NCBI GenBank assembly: GCA_025455505.1
Contig: JALOMK010000038.1
Span: 1-10,385 of the forward strand
DNA: 10,385 nt
DNA from: Bacteroidales bacterium
Lineage (GTDB): Bacteria > Bacteroidota > Bacteroidia > Bacteroidales > VadinHA17
Direction of reading: 5' to 3'
In this document: positions 1 through 6,063 of the stretch, piece after piece
How positions within the stretch are numbered: the stretch's first letter is position 1
How the letters are laid out: each line of letters opens with the position of its first letter
The notes under the pieces: generated by a model
What the model was told of the DNA's origin: nothing
The model's database searches: none
The model's input: only the letters and a program-made list of their open reading frames with translations
Translations under genes and position numbers: made by a program

Positions 1-442
1 TCCAGCTTGCGCCGCCGTCCTCCGTCCTGTACACCCCGTCGCCATAGCCAAGCTGGCGCTGGTGGTTATTTTCACCGGTCCCGGCCCAGAGCACATGAGG
101 ATTTCCCGGGTCCATTGCCAGGCAGCCTATGGCATAGGCTCCGTATTTTTCAAATACGGGGCTCCATGTGGTTCCGTTATTTACCGTTTTCCATATGTTA
201 CCGGCTGATACCGCGGCATATATCTCAGAATGATTTCGTGGGTTAACAGCGAAATCGGATATCCTTCCCGAAGCCCAGGCAGGGCCAATGCTCCGGAACG
301 ACAGGCTGCTGAAGGTTGAAGCGTTCAGGGCATCTTCTTTCTTATCAGCTTCCTTTGGTGCCTCTTTCTTCTTCTGGGCAGCCATAGGGCCTGAAAATAT
401 TACAAAGAGCGTAACAAGCAGGAAGGGAAGGAATTTTTTCAT
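1..442 (-). CDS. Exported BNR/Asp-box repeat protein (sortilin/VPS10-like beta-propeller), N-terminal part only
   Basis: This is the first 147 codons of a gene read leftwards and cut by the window edge. Residues 1-23 form a typical Sec signal peptide (lysines at 2-3, a hydrophobic core, then PMAAQ). A Lys/Glu-rich linker follows at about 24-38. From about residue 46 come the motifs of the Bacteroidetes family annotated as glycosyl hydrolase BNR repeat or VPS10/sortilin-like protein: FRSIGPAWASGRISD, NIWKTVNNGTTW (an Asp-box variant), GTGENNHQR, and GDGVYRTEDGGASW (an Asp-box). Full-length family members have roughly a thousand residues in beta-propeller blades, so most of the gene lies outside. 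The fold is well supported. Enzymatic activity is not: many relatives have no known substrate, and sialidase-type catalytic residues cannot be judged from this part. The product should be periplasmic, surface-bound or secreted. A type IX sorting domain, if there is one, would be at the missing C-terminus. Confidence 0.88.
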   Translation of the reverse strand, partial: MKKFLPFLLVTLFVIFSGPMAAQKKKEAPKEADKKEDALNASTFSSLSFRSIGPAWASGRISDFAVNPRNHSEIYAAVSAGNIWKTVNNGTTWSPVFEKYGAYAIGCLAMDPGNPHVLWAGTGENNHQRQLGYGDGVYRTEDGGASW

Positions 443-557
443 GATAAATGGGTTTTCAGGTTCATTTTAGGTAGGGCTAAGATAACAAATTAGTTGTCAC
501 TTCAGGGTCAGCTTTGACTGGAAATTATTTACTTTGCCCGATCAAAATACCAGCCAA

Positions 558-1313
558 ATGACCGAAACATCCGACGTCCTTCTCGAAAGACGCACAATAA
601 GGAAATACTTTCCCGATGCAATCGACAATGAACTGCTCGATTCAATAATCGCCCAGGGCTGCAGGGCCTCAACGACCGGGAATATGCAGCTGTACAGTAT
701 TATAATAACAAAAAGCGCTGAAAAGAAGAAAGAGCTTTTGCCTCTTCATTTTAACCAGAAGATTGTAACGGAGGCCCCGGTACTTATGACATTCTGTGCC
801 GATTTCAACAGGTTCAGCAAGTGGTGCCGTCTCAGGGGAGCTGAGCCCGGTTACGACAACTTCCTGTCGTTCATGACGGCTGCCATCGATGCACTCCTCG
901 TGGCTCAGACTGTATGCATCGCTGCTGAGGCGGAAGGTCTGGGCATTTGTTACCTCGGGACAACAACGTACATGGCAAAAGGAATAATAGATGTGCTGAA
1001 GCTGCCCGCGGGAGTTGTTCCTGTAACAACAATAGCAATGGGGTGGCCGGCTGAAAACCCTGAGCAGGTCGACAGGCTGGCCTCAGCAGCCATTGTTCAC
1101 AATGAAGTATACAGCGACTACCGTGATGCTGACGTTGATAGGTACTATAGCCCCAAAGAGGCAAGGAAGGACTCAATTAAGTTTGTTGCCGAGAATGACA
1201 AGCAGTCACTTGCCCAGGTTTTTACTGATGTAAGGTATAAGAAGGCCGACAACGTGCATTTTTCAAACGCCCTGTTGAAAGTGCTGAGCGACCAGGGATT
1301 CATGAACCAGTAG
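558..1313 (+). CDS. NfsA/Frp-like FMN-dependent nitroreductase family oxidoreductase
   Basis: The 251-residue product belongs to the nitroreductase superfamily: dimeric FMN enzymes that use NAD(P)H to reduce nitroaromatics, quinones or flavins in the cytoplasm. The N-terminus has the FMN phosphate-binding RRTIRKY at 11-17. A Ser/Thr-Gly-Asn segment (RASTTGNMQ, 36-44) fits the usual flavin contact. FCADFNRF at 79-86, GLGICYLG at 127-134 and MGWPAENP at 161-168 resemble NfsA of Escherichia coli, as do the overall length and a C-terminal extension ending in LSDQGF. The physiological substrate cannot be read from the sequence. An in-frame TTG at 534 would add eight residues. I prefer the ATG at 558 because the TTG overlaps a -7-like TTACTTTG at 529-536, and the family homology begins near SDVLLERRTIR. 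The gene diverges from the BNR gene and converges with the next one, 6 bp away. Confidence 0.88.
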   Translation: MTETSDVLLERRTIRKYFPDAIDNELLDSIIAQGCRASTTGNMQLYSIIITKSAEKKKELLPLHFNQKIVTEAPVLMTFCADFNRFSKWCRLRGAEPGYDNFLSFMTAAIDALLVAQTVCIAAEAEGLGICYLGTTTYMAKGIIDVLKLPAGVVPVTTIAMGWPAENPEQVDRLASAAIVHNEVYSDYRDADVDRYYSPKEARKDSIKFVAENDKQSLAQVFTDVRYKKADNVHFSNALLKVLSDQGFMNQ

Positions 1314-1319
1314 ACAGAG

Positions 1320-2081
1320 TCAGGACTTCCTGTAGTTGTGGTTTACTCCGGCCTGCTGGGTTGGTGTTACAACAAGGTCGTTTATGCAGACATGGGCAGG
1401 AAGCGAGGCACAGTAATAAATTATTCCGGCAATGTCGTCTGCCGTGAGGGCGTCGATGCCTGTATATACGGATCCTGCGCGTTTCTCGTCGCCCTTGAAC
1501 CGCACAAGCGAAAACTCAGTTTCGGCCATGCCTGGAGCTATGTGTGTGACCCTTATATTGTTCCTGAGAAGGTCGATCCTCATCGATTTTGACAATGAAT
1601 CGACTGCTGACTTCGTTGCACAGTAAACATTCCCGTTCTCGTAAGCTTCCTTTCCGGCTATCGATCCGATATTAAAGATGTGTCCGCTTCCCCTTGAAAC
1701 CATAAGCGGTGCAATGGCCCTGGTTACATAAAGAAGGCCTTTCACATTAGTATCGATCATCCTTTCCCAGTCATCGATGTCGCCTGTATCTACATGGTCA
1801 AGTCCCACAGCAAGGCCGGCATTGTTGACAAGAATGCTGATATCCTTCCATTCTTCAGGCAATGATGATAATGTGCCGGCGACTTCATCGCGCTTGCGGA
1901 CATCGAAGCATAGCGCCAGCACCCTGGCACCCGTACCTGCAGCAAGTTCATTTTCAAGCTGCACCAGAAGATCCTTCCGCCTGCCTGTAATTATAACATC
2001 ATAACCTTCTGCTGCAAATTTAAGGGCTGTGGCCTTGCCGAAACCGGAAGTTGCCCCTGTTATCATAATTATCTTTCCCAT
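1320..2081 (-). CDS. ydfG: YdfG-type NADP-dependent 3-hydroxy acid dehydrogenase (classical short-chain dehydrogenase)
   Basis: This is a complete 253-residue classical SDR, the normal length for the family. Visible motifs are the cofactor glycine pattern TGATSGFG (8-15), paired arginines R34-R35 after beta-2 that favour NADP over NAD, the adenine-site D60, NNAG (86-89), the structural N112 in TNVKG, and the catalytic S140, Y153 and K157 (YCATK). Stretches specific to YdfG are conserved: PEEWKDISILVNNAGLA, DWERMIDTNVKGL, EFSLVRFKGD and LPAHVCIN. The E. coli enzyme oxidises L-allo-threonine, L-serine and 3-hydroxy acids and reduces malonic semialdehyde. The same chemistry is inferred here; the substrate is untested. 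The ATG at 2081 gives a start directly before the first beta strand, as expected. A weak -7-like TATTTTTA lies at 2104-2111 on this strand. The gene diverges from ubiE across 53 bp and converges with the nitroreductase gene. Confidence 0.92.
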   Translation of the reverse strand: MGKIIMITGATSGFGKATALKFAAEGYDVIITGRRKDLLVQLENELAAGTGARVLALCFDVRKRDEVAGTLSSLPEEWKDISILVNNAGLAVGLDHVDTGDIDDWERMIDTNVKGLLYVTRAIAPLMVSRGSGHIFNIGSIAGKEAYENGNVYCATKSAVDSLSKSMRIDLLRNNIRVTHIAPGMAETEFSLVRFKGDEKRAGSVYTGIDALTADDIAGIIYYCASLPAHVCINDLVVTPTQQAGVNHNYRKS

Positions 2082-2121
2082 TGCAGTATTTTATTAACTA
2101 ATGTAAAAATAGAAATAATTC

Positions 2122-2129
2122 TATATTTG
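2122..2129 (+). promoter_or_regulatory. Predicted -7 element (TATATTTG) of the ubiE promoter
   Basis: TATATTTG matches the Bacteroidetes -7 consensus TAnnTTTG exactly and ends five bases before the ubiE ATG at 2135. The -33 position (around 2099-2103, TAATG) is a poor match to TTTG. Transcription would begin at or within a few bases of the start codon. Confidence 0.55.
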
Positions 2130-2134
2130 CAGCC

Positions 2135-2863
2135 ATGACAAGCAACATCGGAGTCCCGGGTAAAAGGGCCATGGTTGAGTCGATGTTCGATTCGATTGCA
2201 TGGCGCTATGATTTTCTCAATCACTTTCTCTCTTTCGGAACAGACAGGATATGGCGAAAGCGTGCAGTGGCCATAATAGCCAGGAATACAGTCAATCCTG
2301 AAATCCTCGATGTGGCAACAGGAACAGCCGACCTGGCAATAGCTGCAATGAAGACTGGCCCGTCCTCGGTGACAGGCATCGACATTTCCCGCAATATGCT
2401 TGAGATAGGGAGAAAGAAAGTTCAGAAGCTTGGCCTGCAGTCGAAAATAAGGCTGCTTGAAGGCGATTGCGAGAACCTTCCTTTTGGCGACGGAACTTTC
2501 GATGCAGCAATGGTTGCATTCGGAGTAAGGAATTTTTCCGATCCCCTGAAGGGACTGGTGGAGATGCACCGGGTTCTCCGGAACAGTGGATTCATTATGG
2601 TTCTTGAGTTTTCAAGGCCGAGGGCATTTCCGTTCAGGAATCTGTACAATTTATACTTCACGAGGATATTGCCCCTTTTCGGAAGGCTTTTTTCGCGCGA
2701 CAGCAAAGCCTACAGCTACCTTCCCGAATCGGTGATGAAGTTCCCCGACAATGAGGCTTTCCTTGCCCTGCTGAACGAGGCGGGCTTCAGGGGGACAAGC
2801 CAGGTGAAGCTCAGCGGGGGAATAGCAAGTATTTATACAGGAATCAGGGGAACGGGGCAATAA
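2135..2863 (+). CDS. ubiE: Demethylmenaquinone methyltransferase (MenG/UbiE)
   Basis: The 242-residue product is a class I SAM methyltransferase of the UbiE/COQ5 family. It methylates demethylmenaquinone to menaquinone, the last step of vitamin K2 synthesis, at the inner face of the cytoplasmic membrane. Bacteroidota respire with menaquinone, so the MenG role is the relevant one. Evidence includes the family signature YDFLNHFLSFGTDRIWR (25-41), SAM motif I ILDVATGTADLA (57-68), the acidic GIDIS (81-85), GDCENLPFGDGTFDA (110-124), FGVRNF (129-134) and LEFSRP (157-162). The length is normal. The ATG at 2135 leaves about a dozen residues before the conserved VESMFDSIA block, as in relatives. A second ATG at codon 13 would be tight but possible. 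It heads a plus-strand group with porT (51-bp gap). An adjacent ubiE and porT is an arrangement I recall from other Bacteroidetes genomes. Confidence 0.95.
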   Translation: MTSNIGVPGKRAMVESMFDSIAWRYDFLNHFLSFGTDRIWRKRAVAIIARNTVNPEILDVATGTADLAIAAMKTGPSSVTGIDISRNMLEIGRKKVQKLGLQSKIRLLEGDCENLPFGDGTFDAAMVAFGVRNFSDPLKGLVEMHRVLRNSGFIMVLEFSRPRAFPFRNLYNLYFTRILPLFGRLFSRDSKAYSYLPESVMKFPDNEAFLALLNEAGFRGTSQVKLSGGIASIYTGIRGTGQ

Positions 2864-2914
2864 AGTCACACTAAAACAGTTTAATACCAAGTATCCTGAA
2901 ATACACTTTTTATC

Positions 2915-3637
2915 TTGAACAGCCTGAAGCTTAAAATCCCGCTAAGTCTTCTGATCACAGCCTTCGCGTTGTCCGTGGCAGCACAGAAACCGAGGGTAAA
3001 GAATGAATCATGGTATGACGACAAGCCTATTCATTTCGGATTCAGCCTGGGGCTCAATGCAATGGATTTCAATATTGTTCCGAATCAGGCTTACCTAGAC
3101 ACGAACAATCTCTACCCTGAGGTGAGTATATTGAATCCGGGGATTAATATTCAGATAATTACAAACTTCAGACCTTCCAGGTATTTTGATATACGTTTCC
3201 TGCCCGGAGTTTCTTTCGGGCAAAGGGTAATCCGATTCTATGATTACGAGACAGGGGAGCTTGTAAATGATGAGCAACAACTTGAATCATCCTTCCTCGA
3301 GTTTCCACTTCTTCTTAAATACAAGGGTGAGCGATTGAACAATGTGAGGCCTTATATAATAGGAGGACTTAATTTCAGGTACGACCTGGCAGGGAAGAAG
3401 GAGTATGATGATGAGAAGCCTGTGTATTTAAGGCTTAAGCGCCCCGATCTATATTATGAGGCCGGTGCCGGTCTTGACTTTTATCTGACATACTTCAAAC
3501 TGTCGGTTGAACTTAAGATGTCGACGGGGCTGGCAAATATTCTTGCCGGTGAACCTCATCCACTGTACCCACAGTACTACAATGCAATCGAAAGGATGAA
3601 GTCGCAGATGTGGATTCTCGCATTCCATTTCGAATAA
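2915..3637 (+). CDS. porT: PorT, outer-membrane beta-barrel protein of the type IX secretion system
   Basis: The 240-residue product has a Sec signal peptide (KLKIPLSLLITAFALSVAAQ, about 5-24) and then an outer-membrane beta-barrel of the PorT type. Recognisable blocks are FGFSLGLNAMDF (41-52), IRFLPGVSFGQRVIRFYDY (93-111), SSFLEFPLLLKYKGER (125-140), NVRPYIIGGLNFRYD (143-157), YYEAGAGLDFY (180-190) and an aromatic end, WILAFHFE. PorT is required for assembly of the type IX secretion system in Porphyromonas gingivalis and in gliding Bacteroidetes, so this organism probably has that system. The start is TTG at 2915. An in-frame TGA at 2897-2899 and no ATG or GTG between leave no better choice, and later starts would damage the signal peptide. 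Family length (about 230-250 residues) and the neighbouring ubiE support the name. A general outer-membrane beta-barrel protein is the alternative. Confidence 0.85.
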   Translation: MNSLKLKIPLSLLITAFALSVAAQKPRVKNESWYDDKPIHFGFSLGLNAMDFNIVPNQAYLDTNNLYPEVSILNPGINIQIITNFRPSRYFDIRFLPGVSFGQRVIRFYDYETGELVNDEQQLESSFLEFPLLLKYKGERLNNVRPYIIGGLNFRYDLAGKKEYDDEKPVYLRLKRPDLYYEAGAGLDFYLTYFKLSVELKMSTGLANILAGEPHPLYPQYYNAIERMKSQMWILAFHFE

Positions 3638-3639
3638 GG

Positions 3640-5202
3640 ATGCCAAAACTTGTACAGCTGTCTCTCAGTCCGGAAGCGGCAGCCGATCCCCGGAAAGTCC
3701 TGAATGCCGCTGCATCGCAATCGAGGATGCAGCCCTCAGCCATTAGCTCGCACCGCATTTTAAAACGCTCTGTTGATGCGAGGCAGAGGAATATAAGGGT
3801 AAACCTTACTGTTGAGCTTTTCTCAGGCGACGAGAATGAAGGTCCTGCAGGTGACCAGTTCAGGCCTCTCGACGTTTCGAAACAGCGTGAAGTGATTATC
3901 GTGGGAGCAGGGCCGGCAGGTCTGTTTGCAGCCCTGAGGCTCATTGAGCACGGGCTGAGGCCCGTAATAATTGAAAGGGGCCGCGACGTGTCGTCGCGGA
4001 AGAAGGACATAGCCAGGATCAGCAGGGAGCATATTGTTGATCATGACAGCAATTACTGTTTCGGAGAGGGTGGAGCGGGCACCTATTCAGACGGGAAGCT
4101 CTATACAAGGTCGAAGAAAAGGGGCGACAATTCACGCGTACTGGGCCTTCTTGTAATGCACGGGGCCGACAGCAGCATTATGTACGAGGCTCATCCCCAT
4201 CTCGGTACAGACAAGCTTCCCGGAATTATCGCCAATATCCGCCGTACAATACTGGATGCCGGCGGGCTGTTCCTGATGGAACTGAGGGTAACGGACCTGC
4301 TGATTTCAAATGGAAAAGTAAGCGGAGTCATGACTTCAGATGGCCGCACTTTCGGTTCGGATGCTGTCATACTTGCCACAGGCCATTCAGCCCGGGATAT
4401 TTATGATATACTGTACCGGAGGAAGATCAGGGTCGAAATGAAGTCTTTTGCAATGGGAGTGAGGGTGGAACACCCCCAGGAACTTATTGACAGGATCCAG
4501 TACCATGGAAGCACAAGGGGCCAGTACCTGCCGGCTGCCTCGTACAGCCTTGTAAGGCAGGTTGACAGCAGGGGAGTATATTCATTCTGCATGTGTCCCG
4601 GCGGCTTCATAGTGCCTTCGGCAACAATGCAGGAGGAGGTCGTTGTGAACGGTATGTCGCCGTCGAAGCGCAACTCCCCTTATGCCAATTCAGGCATTGT
4701 TGTCGAGATCCGGCCGGAAGATCTTGCCAATTATTCAGAATCCGGCGAAATGGCCGGTATAATGTTCCAGAAGGAGCTCGAAAGAGAAGCATGGATACAG
4801 GGCGGAAGGACACAGGCAGCGCCTGCACAAAGACTCGCCGATTTTGTCGCAGCCAGAACTTCTTCTTCTCTGCCGGCCCTGTCATATTTTCCCGGAGCGG
4901 TTGTATCAGGTCTGCATGAGTGGCTTCCACCCATTATTGGCAGGAGGCTGCGCGAGGGATTCAGTTTTTTCGGGTCTGTCATGAAGGGATATCTTACGAA
5001 TGAAGCGGTTATTCTTGGCGTGGAGTCGAGGACTTCATCTCCGCTGAGGATACCGCGTGATCCTGTTTCATATGAGCATGTTGCAGCGGGAGGGCTTTAT
5101 CCCTGCGGCGAAGGATCGGGCTATTCAGGGGGAATTGTTTCTTCGGCTGTTGACGGAATGAATTCAGCCGATGCTGTAGCCAGGAAGCTCAATGTTGTCT
5201 GA
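3640..5202 (+). CDS. Uncharacterised FAD-dependent dehydrogenase (COG2509-type flavoprotein)
   Basis: The 520-residue cytoplasmic flavoprotein has two parts. Residues 1-80 form a small domain (MPKLVQLSLSPEAAAD) typical of this family. From 84 there is a two-dinucleotide-binding FAD fold: GAGPAGLFAA (89-98) with the ribose-binding E112 (IIERG), a conserved CFGEGGAGTYSDGKLYTR (140-157), ATGHSARD (246-253), CMCPGGFIV (318-325), GVESRTSSPLRI (460-471) and the FAD-closing GLYPCGEGSGYSGGI (485-499). This pattern fits the widespread 'uncharacterised FAD-dependent dehydrogenase' family, whose substrate is unknown to me. The ATG at 3640 sits two bases after the porT stop (TAAGGATG), so the genes are almost certainly co-transcribed and possibly translationally coupled. 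An in-frame ATG at 3610 would add ten residues and overlap porT; the family N-terminus fits 3640 better. No membrane segment is seen. A role in redox handling next to menaquinone synthesis is only a guess. Confidence 0.9.
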   Translation: MPKLVQLSLSPEAAADPRKVLNAAASQSRMQPSAISSHRILKRSVDARQRNIRVNLTVELFSGDENEGPAGDQFRPLDVSKQREVIIVGAGPAGLFAALRLIEHGLRPVIIERGRDVSSRKKDIARISREHIVDHDSNYCFGEGGAGTYSDGKLYTRSKKRGDNSRVLGLLVMHGADSSIMYEAHPHLGTDKLPGIIANIRRTILDAGGLFLMELRVTDLLISNGKVSGVMTSDGRTFGSDAVILATGHSARDIYDILYRRKIRVEMKSFAMGVRVEHPQELIDRIQYHGSTRGQYLPAASYSLVRQVDSRGVYSFCMCPGGFIVPSATMQEEVVVNGMSPSKRNSPYANSGIVVEIRPEDLANYSESGEMAGIMFQKELEREAWIQGGRTQAAPAQRLADFVAARTSSSLPALSYFPGAVVSGLHEWLPPIIGRRLREGFSFFGSVMKGYLTNEAVILGVESRTSSPLRIPRDPVSYEHVAAGGLYPCGEGSGYSGGIVSSAVDGMNSADAVARKLNVV

Positions 5203-5219
5203 AAATGAACCCAAAATTC

Positions 5220-5993
5220 CTAGCCCCTGCGGCGGGCAAATTCGGAAAGTATTACTGATGCTGCCATTCCGGCATTGAGCGACTCAATTCCCATATCGGC
5301 GGAAGTGAATTTCGGAATGCTGATCCTGTGGCTTGCCATTTCGATGAGCCAGGGAGAGATTCCCTTTGATTCGTTTCCTAGGATAATGATGCCCCCGGTT
5401 TCAAGCCTTGCCTCATACACAGGTTCTCCGTCGAGAACCGTTGCATATACAGGGAGCCCCTTTTCCCTTGCCTGTCCGATGAATGACCTGAGGTCCCTGT
5501 AGTGGACATCAACGTTAAGAATTGCCCCCATGCTTGCCTGTATTACCTTGCTGTTGTACACATCAACACAGGTTTCGGAGCAGACAATGTCGTCAATTCC
5601 AAACCATGCGGCTGCTCTTATGATAGTACCGAGATTGCCGGGGTCCTGGATGAAATCAAGGGCAAGACACAGCCTTCCGAGTATCGATTTTTCATCTTTT
5701 TCCTCATTTTTCATCCTTACAACCGCAATTGCATTATGCGGAGTCTTAAGGCTGCTTACGCTTTTAAGCTCAGTGAAGCTTACGGGAATCACCTCATCAG
5801 TCTCCTTAATATATCTTGCAGGAATGCTTCCGATGAACTCCGGCTTTGCAACAAGTGATATGATCTTATGTCCCGAAAGGATGAATTCCCTGACGATCTT
5901 GTCTCCCTCCACTACAAATGCCCTGTTCTCCTCTCTTTCCTTTTTGTTCCGGAGGGCGAGTATGTTGCGGGTTTTGGTTTTGCTGAGGGCCAT
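5220..5993 (-). CDS. TrmH/SpoU-family RNA 2'-O-ribose methyltransferase
   Basis: The 257-residue protein is a SPOUT-class methyltransferase, using SAM to methylate a ribose 2'-hydroxyl in rRNA or tRNA. An N-terminal substrate-binding domain (about 1-95, with ENRAFVVEGDKIVRE at 22-36) precedes the trefoil-knot domain. The three SpoU motifs are intact: motif 1 DFIQDPGNLGTIIRAAAWFG (113-132) with N120 and the catalytic-type R126; motif 2 IIILGNESKGIS (202-213) with E208; motif 3 ISIPKFTSADMGIESLNAGM (224-243) with S238, L239 and N240. Relatives include RlmB, TsnR and other 23S rRNA 2'-O-methyltransferases. The actual nucleotide cannot be assigned from sequence. The start at 5993 is the only ATG before the conserved block. 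It converges on the flavoprotein gene with 17 bp between stops and diverges from tamL, with its own -7-like element upstream. Confidence 0.93.
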   Translation of the reverse strand: MALSKTKTRNILALRNKKEREENRAFVVEGDKIVREFILSGHKIISLVAKPEFIGSIPARYIKETDEVIPVSFTELKSVSSLKTPHNAIAVVRMKNEEKDEKSILGRLCLALDFIQDPGNLGTIIRAAAWFGIDDIVCSETCVDVYNSKVIQASMGAILNVDVHYRDLRSFIGQAREKGLPVYATVLDGEPVYEARLETGGIIILGNESKGISPWLIEMASHRISIPKFTSADMGIESLNAGMAASVILSEFARRRG

Positions 5994-6010
5994 GCGCTAA
6001 GCTTACTCAT

Positions 6011-6018
6011 CAAAAATA
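6011..6018 (-). promoter_or_regulatory. Predicted -7 element (TATTTTTG) of the trmH-family gene
   Basis: Read on the minus strand the bases are TATTTTTG, an exact TAnnTTTG match, ending 17 bases upstream of the ATG at 5993. That would give a leader of about 10-13 bases. No clear TTTG is seen at the -33 distance, so the site rests on the -7 match and its position. Confidence 0.45.
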
Positions 6019-6033
6019 TGAATTTATTATTGA

Positions 6034-6041
6034 TATATTTG
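6034..6041 (+). promoter_or_regulatory. Predicted -7 element (TATATTTG) of tamL
   Basis: TATATTTG is an exact TAnnTTTG match, 22 bases before the TTG start of tamL at 6064, predicting a leader of about 17 bases. The -33 region (around 6011-6015) has no TTTG. Its position in a 70-bp divergent intergenic region supports a real promoter. Confidence 0.5.
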
Positions 6042-6063
6042 TGTTCAATAGTTTCTTTCCGGG

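Noticed and set aside
1321..1332. Inverted repeat CAGGACTTCCTG at the nitroreductase/ydfG junction as a terminator
   Set aside because: The stem is only four pairs with a four-base loop, and no U-tract follows on either strand.
2069..2569. 166-codon open frame on the minus strand opposite ubiE
   Set aside because: It lies antisense to a secure gene, has a Cys/His-rich composition typical of shadow frames, and matches no family I recognise.
3513..4010. 165-codon open frame on the minus strand across the end of porT and the start of the flavoprotein gene
   Set aside because: It spans two well-supported genes on the other strand, and its Ser/Arg-rich product looks like a translation shadow.
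5223..5237. GCCC...GGGC repeat at the end of the RNA methyltransferase gene as a terminator
   Set aside because: It has four pairs and a seven-base loop, lies inside coding sequence, and has only a weak T-rich stretch after it on the minus strand.
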